A DNA stretch of 64,000 bases from Taenia hydatigena (lineage: Eukaryota; Platyhelminthes; Cestoda; Cyclophyllidea; Taeniidae), in contig JADWOT020001640.1 in the NCBI GenBank assembly GCA_036345935.2, positions 108,429-172,428 on the forward strand, in the 5' to 3' direction. Of this stretch, positions 1 through 10,629 are shown piece by piece. The notes beneath the pieces were generated by a model that ran no database searches, had not been told where the DNA came from, and saw only the letters and a list, made by a program, of their open reading frames with translations. The first letter of the stretch is position 1. The number at the start of each line of letters is the position of its first letter. A program made the position numbers and the translations under genes.

Positions 1-2640
1 GCGTAAAACACTCAACAAGGTAACGCTGCGAAGCTGCTGTTGGAATTGACCCCTTGAATCTTCTTTTGATTAAGCTATTCACTTCTTGTTTGTGAGGCAG
101 GCTGAATTACAAACTGACGCTTCAATTGGGGGTTTACAGGCAATCTCAGCAATATTACCGTGGCAAAGCCTTAGGAAACTTATTAAAAATGTTTTGAAAT
201 CAAGGTGAAATTGGCATGGCAGCATTAGACGTATTATCTGTCTATCGAATTCAATTTTTAAGCAATACATCTATGCGCGAATGGTGTGGGTTCCATCAAA
301 ACCACCGGTCAGACAAGTATGGCATGCCACAAATGTCAGACCTCATAGCAGCACTAGAATTGTTTTTTTAGCGGCGATACTGATAATTAAGGTGAGAATC
401 AGTCTACCATTGTTTCGTGGCTGGCTAATGGATCAAGTCGCTTTTATGGATGGTAGATTCCATGGATTATCTGGCTATTGGAAGGCTTAAATTTGCTTTT
501 AAACATTCATATTGGCCATAGCAACACTAACTGATTTACCCTTGATTACGAATAAGATTTTTTATACAACTATCTACTGATGATCCCTGTTGGTTACTCG
601 AGAGTGTAGAGTTTAACATGAAAGCGTCAATATCAAGGGACAACAATTGCTAGTTTTTTCAGCAGTAAGAAGTATTTTTAAACTGACGTCTAAGTTTAGT
701 CTTTTAAACAAATATTTTCCTTCTCTATAATGTTCATCTCATACGCAATTTATTCCATACCTTCCGATTTGCGGTGCAGGGACATTTGACCATCGATGAC
801 ACATTGCGTCCACCCAAATTTAGGCGTCCGTTATAGGACGCGTCTGTTTACAAGAACTGATCAGTCGCGTATGCCGAGAACATACACACGCTAGGTCGTT
901 ACAACCAAAAAATTCACTTCCAGAAGATTTAACTGCTCTGGCGTGTGGATGTTACCTTAAAGTGTAGGTTCCAAAAAACCGGTCTTGGAGATTGTCATCT
1001 TGGCAAATGTAAATAGTGGGGTTTAGGAACTCGTGAATGATTGAAATAGTTAAAATGCATCACTTTAAACCAACTTGCTAAATTTTGTCAGCACACGATT
1101 CGAGGGCTTTGCTGTACAGAGCGATAAATATCCCTCTCATTATTTTGTTTGCATGGGGCTTTTTGGATTCCTTGCCTACGACAATCACCTACTAATCAGC
1201 TGCATATTAATTAAAGCCATTTTTGTTCAACATCTTTTCAGAGTAAGCAACGAGTGAACCTAAGGTAAGTACCTAGTTCGCAAATATTATTGACTCGTTC
1301 GCCGCCAATTCATAGTAAGCAGACCAACCAAATGTCTACCACTCCGAACTGTGCATTTACTACGACGTTGGAGCTGTCGTCACTTCGATGCTGTGGAGTG
1401 TACATACCATGATCAGATTTAAGTAATCGACTACGAAGGCATGCCTTCCAACGCCGCACTTAATTAACGCCCACACGCCTGCAATGCTTGGCTTGTTTAC
1501 TTGAATGCTCGGCAGCTAAAAATGAACTCAAGTCAATCGTGTAAGCCAGCGTTATGTTTAACCCCTGCAGCAGAAGTGGTTCAAGGATTCTGGCATAAAG
1601 TAGTCCGAATATGATGCACACGACATTATTGGTTTGGATTTACGAATGTGCAAATTTGAGGGGTAGACATTTAGTTCGCGACTGATCTGGGTACCAGCGG
1701 CAATTTCAATCTGGATCATACACACCTCAACGGGCATCATATAAGTGAAGGCCCTAGAGAACTGGCGACGAGGACGTTGAAATCTTGATTCGATGCGTCC
1801 ACCCTTAGCGTTTGGGTTGTGATGTACGCGTCCTCAGCCTTCACACCTCTAATGATTTAAAAAAATGCATGGCAATGTGGGTACGAGATTTGGAAGGCGT
1901 GGCACCAAGTACAGAAGTGCTCACCTGAGGTGCACGAGCGAAAGCAGCAACACAATATCATAACATGATGTCGAATAAATATCCATTTATTGATAGTCGA
2001 AGCTGTGAGAAAGCACAAATGATAAGCGTTGGGAAGTATTGGTGCAGCTCGTAACGAATAATCCGAAGTCATCCTGCTGCTTTGTAAGATCCGCGTAAAA
2101 AAGTTAGGTAAGTGATTATCCACTCCATGACTGTCAAGATTTTTTCGCTTGCCGTATTGTCAACTGTGATGAGCTTATTAATTTTCGCATTCGGGAGTCA
2201 AGGCCTATCATGCCTACGAATATTTGCCAGCATCAGGTAATGAAGGACTGGCAGACATTAGTTGTCCATAATTTTTATTAGCTTCATATTAAGCATTATC
2301 ATCACAGCCACGGAACCGGTTGTAGATCCCATTTATCTCACTCTTTAAAGTGTAAAGAGGAAGGTGCATTACTATATTCACAGGGATAAAGGGAACAAAC
2401 GCTGCCCTCACAGACCCTAGCATAATTTATCAAGTGACACTAAGGAGTTCTCTAAGTCGTGCCACCCAGCCCTGATTTATTAGCTCCAGGCTTCATTCGA
2501 GGGGTGATGAGAACCTATGTAGTCCTCTAGCGATTGCTCTCTTCCTTTGAGCAACACTTCACTTAGATTAACGCGTTGGGCATGAATGAATTTGAGGTAG
2601 TTGTACATGCATGAACAAAATTGGAGCTCGGTCTGGGTTT
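1..2640. other. No gene recognised
   Basis: Only short frames broken by stops, with no exon chain or repeat that I can support. Composition is AT-rich and ordinary for intergenic DNA. Confidence 0.4.
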
Positions 2641-2779
2641 ATAACTGCTGCTCGTTTGCTGGCAGTTAGAATCGACAATTGCATCGCTCTCTATACACAA
2701 GACCTATTTTCTTAAGGTGTTTGATTGACGTCGAAAGTGCAACTCACCACGGTATTGCAGCACTAGCAAAAGAAAACAG

Positions 2780-3075
2780 AAAATAGAGAGACGAGGGATT
2801 ACTTTGAGTACATTAATTATCTGCTACAGCCGTCGATGCCGCACCTTGCTTCAAGAGGATTAAATTCCCAAGATTTTGCTATCGGTACACAACACAGATC
2901 ACTGTAATCAAAGGCTCCGCTCAGTTGAGAGTGCAGTCAAATCGAGCTCCATTGTGATCAGAATTTGCAGCAGAGTGCGGTTTTTTAATGTTTTGTATCT
3001 TGCTGCACCTCGACTGAGTTATCACACCCACAGAACTGACTCGCTCATGAACCTTGCCAAAGTGAGTGAATAGAC
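2780..3075. repeat. Dispersed repeat copy A (partner at 6,925-7,215)
   Basis: About 290 bp that aligns in direct orientation with 6,925-7,215, at roughly 70-75% identity by eye. Shared landmarks in order are a 'gagtacatt' block, the run 'gctcagttgaga', 'tcaaatcgagct', and 'actgagttatcac' followed by 'cagaactgac', ending in 'agtgaatgaatag'. No reading frame stays open in both copies, so it looks like a decayed duplicate. The element family is not recognised. Confidence 0.6.
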
Positions 3076-3079
3076 GAAT

Positions 3080-4980
3080 ATGGTGGATCGTTAGAAGCAA
3101 TGTGGGTGTCAGATGTCTCAGAGCTTAGTCACGCCTTACAGTTGAAAAGCCTGAACACGCAGATGCAACTTTCTGGTAGGTAATCAACTATCCTGACTAA
3201 TTTATAAGCTCAATAGAGTATAGCGCCTTTTATTTCCACCCATTCAATCGGTTACTACCATGACCAGATGTACTTTAATCGTGACACAGCTGCTTACACT
3301 AAGTCAGCGTAAGTTTAACGTGTTAATCCGTGGTGCGTTCACGGCGTATCTTCTGGCCAACCAGCAATTCAACGAAATCCCGACGGAGGTCCGTGAGCTT
3401 CTTATTCTTTGATCTCACCTGTAAAATGCATTCATTAATTCACCGTCAAGTAGAACTACTCGAATCATTGTGGAAGCGAGCAATTTAATACATCTTTCTC
3501 GGCAAATCATTTATTCAGAAAGTCCGAGAGGCTTAACTTACTTCCAACTCCCTTTTACAATTTCGTAGACTGAGTGAAGTGTAAGTGGGTGAGGAAACAC
3601 AAATCGTCTTCGCCGTTCAGACGCAAGAGGTAATCAACCTTAGAAGTGTCAATTAAATGCAGTTTAAGTAGTGGCCACATTCACTGGCAAACGTGAATTC
3701 ATATCTCGTAGAAAAATGCATTTGAACTTTGGAAAGCCTTATGCCTTATGCAAAAGGTACAGGTAAGCGATGTACTCATAATCAGGCGTATCCAGCATTT
3801 GGCAGGTAGCAAATGAGCGCGTTGTGAGGGAGAATATTTGTATTACCTGTGTTTCGAGCTGATGTCTTGATGGTCACAGGTGATTCTCTACATAGCAGAT
3901 CAGGTCAGCACCAAATCAGACCGATTTTACTAAGCTGATGGCCGATGGCGACTAATATAATAATAGAAGTGTATATCGCCTGTGTTAGGGCAGCAGGATT
4001 TTTAGTCACCACGGTTTATGCTTGTGAATTCACACAGAGCTATAGACGTACACTTCATAACTTACTAAACCTTTTGAGTTTGACTAAAGTATATACTGTA
4101 AAAACAGTATTATTTGTCTCTGAATAAGTTTTCGAAATTTGATGCAACTTCAGATAGTGTAGAATCGTCAAAGGGACTAGGCGACAGCCTTCAAGCATCC
4201 CTTCATCACAGTGAAAATTCATAATTAGCACCGTTGGCTGAATGACACCAAAGGCTGACCATGGTGAGCGCTGGGGACAGCAGTGACTTGCTGTATGACC
4301 TCAGGCATGCAAATAGCCTTGTTTAAGGATGCATCACCAACTCACGTAACGCTTATGATGACCTGGCACCCTGTCTGAGGTTTCAGTCTCCTGTCAAATA
4401 CTACACAGTTTTTTGCATTTTTAGTGCTCCCTTATTGCGTCATTGGTCCATATAATAAGCCAGATTACCCCCTAGGCCTAAACCACACAGGTATTTAATC
4501 TCAAAAATGCGCTTGAGCTCTAGCCAGTAGTTTAGGGTCATTATGCTACCGATGTGACTTTGATTTGAGTCCGGTGGTGTACTATCGCGTTATTTGATCT
4601 TTATTACTGTCTTTCGACTCGTTTGACTCCTTACACTATACTTCATTGTGTTCAGAATTCTACCTTTGCGTCATTAGACATTTCGGCAGCCTAACGCTCT
4701 ACCAAATAGTCCGTTGTTAGCTGTTTTGTCCCTCCAAAATACCACTAATTCCTACCATGGGGCAGATCACTGAGCAATTCAATCTCTACTGGGGAAATGA
4801 ACTCCATTCAGGAGTGTAATTTACGTCATTTGCCCTTCCCATTGACTTTACTCGTCTCCTTAAGTTTACGAGTGCATTATTTTGCTCTTAGTGAGTTGGC
4901 TATCTTCCGAGCCACAACAGAAATACAATTTTTAATTTGCAGACCATTATCTATGTCAAAGAAAATTTTATTATAACTAG
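3080..4980. other. No gene recognised
   Basis: AT-rich, with no coding chain, long repeat or RNA gene visible. Confidence 0.4.
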
Positions 4981-4984
4981 TTTA

Positions 4985-5470
4985 GTCTTCTTTTTAATTT
5001 TGCTGTGGAATGTCAAAAAAGGCCGACGGCGGGTGCAAATGTCTAGTGTGTAAAGAAAAGCACAAAGACTTGAGTTGCATGCAGCAACACCCCTTGCGTC
5101 GCAGTAATTGCAAGTTCTGTTCGCCCGTGCACTGAATCAAGGAAATAAACGCACTTTTGGAAGTGGAGCGCTGCGCAAACGCACAAGTAGGCAGGGTCTA
5201 ACTGCATTCCGTGCTCCTTGCCCTTCCAGTAAAACCAATCCCATGCACTTGTTACGTTTCTGTTCCAATGTAGACGGAAATGCGTCCCCAGAATCGAATC
5301 CGAGATGAATAGAAAAATCCAAGAATGCTGGGTAACAAGTGTCTCCTCATTCAAATATGCTTAAAGAGACGCGAGAGTGCTCTACTGAAGAATAGCGCAG
5401 AAAATTTATCGCTGCATCATCTGTAAGTGTAATTTTGACTTCGTGGATGTGGATTATTTTGGCGTCTAGT
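4985..5470 (+). pseudogene. Degenerate copy of the C2H2 zinc-finger locus
   Basis: Diverged copy of the zinc-finger exons found at 14.4-14.9 kb. The first block (about 5,012-5,128) reads CKCLVCKEKHKDL and then RSNCKF, matching CTECGEEHDDL and HSNCKF of the better copy, and then hits an in-frame TGA. The second block (about 5,336-5,470) matches the linker and the start of the third finger, including the motif 'aatagcgcagaa'. The pyrimidine-rich sequence before the first finger exon is also present, so this is a DNA-level duplicate and not a retrocopy. Stops and indels make a functional protein unlikely. Confidence 0.7.
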
Positions 5471-6010
5471 TACCTGCAGATATTAGCCATCAATACCAGA
5501 AGCACGGCGATTGCCAAGGCAGCACTTACAGACCTTTTTAGCTGACCCGAGTATATGCGAGGCAAGGTGTATGGAGATTTGATGGCATGGACGGCCATGC
5601 CAATGAACTCAAAGTGAATGAATGCGAGCTCAGCCCATGAACGCTCTAGGTTGCCACTGCTACGAAAGCCACATGCCAAGCCGTAGTAATGGTGGTCCTG
5701 CATATTGCAGACCAAACCAATGCATTGCTTTACAATGAGCAATTAGCAAGTTGCAATGCAACGATGCAGTTATCTGCCCTCTAGGACACGACAACCAAGT
5801 AAATTTGCCTTGAATTTTCAAACATTTTGTGACCTGGGGTGCAGAAATGTTATGTAGGTCTGGTCTATTCATATCCTTTCCTCTCGGTCACCATGACAGA
5901 GCTTTGTTTCTATCCCTGCCGTCTTGGACTACGTAGACCACTTGCAGTGTGATATCCAACGCAGCCACTCGACAGTGGCCTGCAGTTGCAACCCAACCGC
6001 TACTTTGCTT
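5471..6010. other. No gene recognised
   Basis: Lies between the zinc-finger relic and the SL RNA-like gene. Open frames exist on the minus strand, but no splice-consistent gene is visible. Confidence 0.35.
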
Positions 6011-6014
6011 CATT

Positions 6015-6121
6015 TTTAGGCCCCTGTGGGACCAGCCATACAATAATAGCTCGTAGACTTAGTCCGAGCCGCATCGATACTCACCATACAAAACTAGTAA
6101 GGTAAGGACCGATAAACGATA
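6015..6121 (-). ncRNA. Spliced-leader (SL) RNA-like gene
   Basis: Read on the minus strand, 6,121-6,085 gives an exon containing 'ATCGGTCCTTACCTT' and ending 'TTTTGTATG', followed at once by a donor, GTGAGTATC. From memory this matches the taeniid SL exon in its core and 3' end and differs by a few bases, including one insertion, at the 5' end and in the middle. Three stems can be drawn: CTTACC in the leader with GGTGAG at the donor; GCTCG/CGAGC extended by GACT/AGTC; and GGTCCC/GGGGCC near the 3' end. A U-rich single-stranded stretch (CTATTATTGTATGG) lies between the last two and could be the Sm site. The length of about 105 nt fits SL RNAs. The role would be donating the capped leader to pre-mRNAs in trans-splicing. 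It may be a variant or a pseudogene, because the exon is not identical to the remembered leader. Confidence 0.72.
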
Positions 6122-6634
6122 GCGACTGTCCACCCACTTTAAGCCTGGCAGCTCCAGGTGCCTTGCCCTAAGTTCTTTTCGTAGGTTTCCTTGTCTTATT
6201 CAGCATGTTCTGACAAAATAACCTAATCATCGTCAACCACTACGCATTATCTGCGCAAATCGTTTTTGAGTTGTTTAATCATTGCTACCATTCTTCTTGA
6301 TGCCGGCAGCAAAGCGTCTCATTTACTAACTAGCTACTCAGTAGCATTTCTCTCCAGTAGCACACCCTCGTTATTCTGCCAATGATAGTGGCACAGCACC
6401 GCTCGTGCGCCATTAAACTAACTATTAAGCAGACTATTTAATGATTTAATGGATGAAAGCGATGCCGACCAGACATTTAGATGTTTACTATATTCACCTT
6501 CTGTTAGTTTTCATTATTTTGACGCTGCTCAGTGATTAGGTGGGGTTAGGTAATGCCTAACTACAGATCAATCGTGGGTTGAGCCCCGCATGAACTTTTC
6601 CTAGTCCTCTTACCACGTAGGAAACGAAGGTATC

Positions 6635-6864
6635 TGTCAAGATGAAATACGGCATTCGTAGCAATCCCTTTTCCTTCGCATCTCTGTAAGCATTTCTGGT
6701 ATGAGGAGATCAGATGTTCATGGCGCTTTCATTATATTCGATGATGCAGTCAGTATAGTTGGATTCTCTACCTCAAAAGAATCGAGTCGCTGCTGCAGAA
6801 CTCGGTTTGATTTGTCTTCCCGCCTTACGCCTGCAATGCACATTTAAAGAACTCAAGTATCACA
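6635..6864 (+). repeat. Possible decayed solo LTR, related to 47,919-48,145
   Basis: The 3' ~90 bp (about 6,775-6,864) aligns with the 3' end of the solo LTR at 47,919-48,145. Shared blocks include 'cccgcctyasgcctrcaa' (degenerate), 'gcacattta' and a terminal CACA/TACA. The 5' part aligns weakly. No target-site duplication was recognised. Confidence 0.4.
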
Positions 6865-6924
6865 GCATCTGCAGAACAGTAGTCTTTCTCCATAACATCA
6901 AATGTTAAGAACTGATAATGAAGA

Positions 6925-7215
6925 AACAAAGGAATAACTGGAGTACATTTATTGTTTGCCACAGCTGTCAATGCTGCACCTTGCGTTGAGAAGAATAGTT
7001 CCCTATCGTTCTGCCATCAGCACACAGCGCAGACCACTGAAAACAAGGAGTCTGCTCAGTTGAGAATAAACTCAAATCGAGCTTCGTTTTGAGCAGCGTA
7101 TGCACCAGAGCGTTACCTTATATTGTTTTGGATCTTGCTACATCTTGACTGAGTTATCACATCCGCAGAACTGACTTCCACATAAATCGTACCCAAAGTG
7201 AATGAATAGATTTAT
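6925..7215. repeat. Dispersed repeat copy B (partner at 2,780-3,075)
   Basis: Direct-orientation partner of copy A. It begins near 'ctggagtacattta' and ends at 'aaagtgaatgaatag'. It is diverged, with no shared open frame. It lies about 60 bp downstream of the possible LTR remnant. Confidence 0.6.
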
Positions 7216-7219
7216 GTCC

Positions 7220-10200
7220 TTTTAGCTGAAAGTACCCCACTGAAATGTCTTGGATTCCAACGAAGTCTCTGCTGCTGAAAATGTCAATTTAAATTATTAT
7301 GCAATGAGGTATCAAGAAAGGCAGGAAGAGAATGCGTATTAATTCACAGAATGTACAGCCTGTGCAACAATTAGTCATATCTGGAAGCTGGCCGACCTAA
7401 AGAAAGCAGTGGTGCAACGTCTAAAACTAGCTTCGCATAGATTACCTTTGCCTAACCTTTTGCATAAATGATTTCTAAATATGCCGCCATTTATTTTACA
7501 TGCCATGATTACCCTGCGAAAATTGAATTTGACTGGATTGCTCTCGACAAAGTGTAAGAATCAAGGCATTAAAGCGATGTAAATCTTTTGATTTTTACTT
7601 ACCCACACACTATCACAATGGAAAAACATTTAGCGCCCAGCTATTATTAAATCATGCATTTCTTCCTCCTTTAATTCCACATCCTCATATTGCCACTGTC
7701 TTGCCAAATAAGCCAAATTAGCATTAATTAATTATGTTGCCCGTATCCAAGTTGGCCACATCTATTAAGAGTAGGCATTCAAAATATTGCTTATATAGAA
7801 TCTACTTGATTCCACCAATGCATCATTATCGGTCACAAAATAAGTGTTGTCGATTCCGCCCACCCGGTTTTAACACAGACACTAGCACCCACAGTAAAAC
7901 CAATCAAATCCCGTCCGTGATAGTCACCGACCAAGTCAGTTCGGTGAATGGTAAATGCAGTCAACTCCTATCCGACCGTCTAAAGTTTAATCACAGCCTG
8001 GCTCAATGATCGTTTATTTGTCTCGGCGTCAAATGATTGAAGTAATGTACTCTGCTAATCAACAAAACAATGCCCAGTTAAAATTCAGTTGTCCATGCCC
8101 CTTTATGCAGATGACTGTGCTCCAGGCAGCTATTGCAAGAACTAGCCCCATGGTAGTCCTTTTTACAAGGGAAGGGTGAGTCTGGTATAGACACATGTGC
8201 TCACTTCTATTCCCTATACATTGCGACATAGTGTCCTCGACATCTTAGAGCGATAACTGACTACAGTTAACTTTTGTTCTCATTTGTGCTTTTGATGCAC
8301 ATCTTGCGGATGTTATAGTCTAAAAAAGCGCCAGTGAATGTGGAAACGGATTCCATGGAAAACATGCCGAGACTTTAACTTTAGGATTGTATAACGACCA
8401 GCTAAATCTATCTCAGGATAAAGTTGACTCAGGTATAATTTTTGTGCCCATTCAGTGTACCCACGACCTCCCCTCCTCCATTAAAATTGCTTTTTTGAGG
8501 TATTCATCACATTTGTGTCCAAACGGATAGGACGACACCCAAGACCGGAACCCTCCTCATATGCTTTCTGCATGAACCATCAGCGTTTGGTCTAACAGTA
8601 GGTTTTGAAGCATGGTAGGCTCCATCATCACCCACGTTTTGAATGCACACGCATACATCAAAATAACACGGCACTTCCTTGGTGGCATCTTCATATCATT
8701 TGCTGGAAGTGATGGGCCATTAGCTCTTAATCCTGATTGCTCACACTCGAGACAATGGAATATTCTATCTCTTCTGACACACCTATTTGAAGATTCGAAA
8801 AATCAGGAGGGCATGTTTCGAGGGGACTAAAAAGCTCGTTTTCGATATATGCCATTGTATTATAAGGCAGTGTTTTCTCGACTTCGAGTAGCGAAATCGT
8901 TAAATGCGCAGGACACTTCACTCAATCTATTGACAGGCAATCATTATTGTAATGTCAGTAAGATTGGTCCATGATGTGTAAATTGCATGCCGCCATTAAT
9001 GCTATCAGCCAATCAGGTGGCAGTCCATTATTTGACCATCCTTTCTGTAGATTGGTCCATTTTGATGCCGTTGTTGCTTGGTTAACCCGATTACTTGGAC
9101 AAGGCTACCTTACTATTACTACGAGCGTTGTCTGGAAAGACTACTGGATGTCCGCACAGTTTCAACCAAGCAGCGTCCGAAGTCTCACTACACCTGTAAG
9201 CAAAAGCAAAACTTTTGCAGAACGCTGTGTAGTATTACAGCAAAAGAGGTGGATAAGGATGATATGCTAGTGACATCGGCTGCACACCGCACTTTATCAT
9301 AGAGGAGGAAGACCATCGTGCAAATAATCCTAAAACTAGGCACCCAATCACAAGTGACCATTTGAAAGAGCCTGCATTCAAAGGCACTTTCTACCAGTAG
9401 AATGCTGTGCGAAACACCAGTTTGATGAGGTTAGGTCAAATTAAAATGTTCATAGGCCATGATGGGGTGGCTACTGTGTCCATAAGCTCAGTGATATTTG
9501 GAATATCCGCAACACAACGCAGGCACTTTCTCTTTTGACCTTCATTTCACCATTTCAGCACAAAATTTGCACCTGCGTTGCAACTCTGGATGTACTTCTT
9601 AAATCTGTCCCATCCATCTCGTGTTGGATTAATAAGGAAGGCCGTATTCTGCACTCCCACCATAATCCTTATCACTTGCAACGAAACAACGAAAAAATGG
9701 GTGCAATCATGGAAGGAGGTGAAATGGTTTACGTCTGAAGTTGTGCAACAAATTAACTTTGATTTGGCCTGGTACTAACATCAAAGTGCTAAGCAGCTAA
9801 AGCTTTATGGCCAAAATCAAAGTGGGCTATTCTCCAAAGTCAGCCTTTGCTCTAGACTATAGCCACTAAATGTAGAGCTTCTCCAATATTTTCGAAGTTC
9901 TGTAGATGTCCCTGATGATTTTGCGCCTACTGCACTGGGAGGTATCCACCGTTTACCCAAGTTTGTTACTTTCTCTATATCCAGAATAATAGCTACAAAT
10001 AGCAATTACAAACCAGTTATGTCTAAATGCAACTTAATCTTAGAACCAGTAAGCAGCATGAATCGCAATAGGATTTCTATCCATTATTTTGTCGAAGTTT
10101 ACGAAGGTTACCATCATCAGAACGAGCTATTTTTTCAACGTTTCCCTTTTTGGACATCATTTACACGCGGAATTCAGACCTCTTCCAAATCTAGGCAAGC

Positions 10201-10400
10201 CTTCAGAGCTTATCCATGGTGATCTTTTTATACGCGTTCATGTCGTCCTTACCATTTAACCTGTCGATCAACTTTTCCCACACCTAAATTGGTTGTTTAG
10301 GAGTGACAAGTTTTTTAAGCAGTCATTAAGATCCGACATTCGCATATGGTCTGCACTGAGCAGCCAAGGCACGAGTAAACTACTGTTCTAGTATTCTTCG
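7220..10400. other. No gene recognised
   Basis: Several 60-100 codon open frames on both strands, but none has a recognisable domain, flanking splice sites that link to a neighbour, or a homologous copy in the window. Confidence 0.35.
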
Positions 10401-10415
10401 TAAAAGAGCAAAGTT

Positions 10416-10627
10416 ATGCAAGCTCTACCTGCTTCCAGGATGCTGTTGGTGATGGCGATGGCAAAACTGAAGACACCAGACGTCTCTTCAATGTAAGCTG
10501 ACCCGATCGTGAAGATTCTGCCAGGTATTCCGTAAGGCCATCTGATGACACCAAAAAGCTTAACCTGGATACGGAGGGTCGGGTGTCCCGCGATGTGGCG
10601 GGCTTGGGGTGCAAATCAGACTCTTAA
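10416..10627 (+). CDS. Candidate two-exon coding segment (hypothetical)
   Basis: An ATG at 10,416 opens a frame (MQALPASRMLLVMAMAKLKT...) that reaches a donor, AT|GTAAGC, at 10,493. An acceptor, TGCCAG, at 10,519-10,524 resumes the same phase (YSVRPSDDTKKLNLDTEG...) to a TAA at 10,625. The inferred intron is only 32 bp, the very short class known in flatworms. Without splicing the frame stops at the donor. It could also be the 3' end of a longer gene, since AAAAG just upstream could be an acceptor. No family is recognised, and the model rests only on splice and phase logic. Confidence 0.28.
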
Positions 10628-10629
10628 CG

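Noticed and set aside
2876..3073. Possible C2H2 finger in the 2.8-3.1 kb repeat (pattern near LSYHTHRTD)
   Set aside because: The cysteine pair is absent and the His spacing is wrong, and the partner copy at 6.9-7.2 kb does not support the frame.
9535..9778. Mariner-type transposase remnant
   Set aside because: Superficial composition only. No catalytic motif or terminal inverted repeats found.
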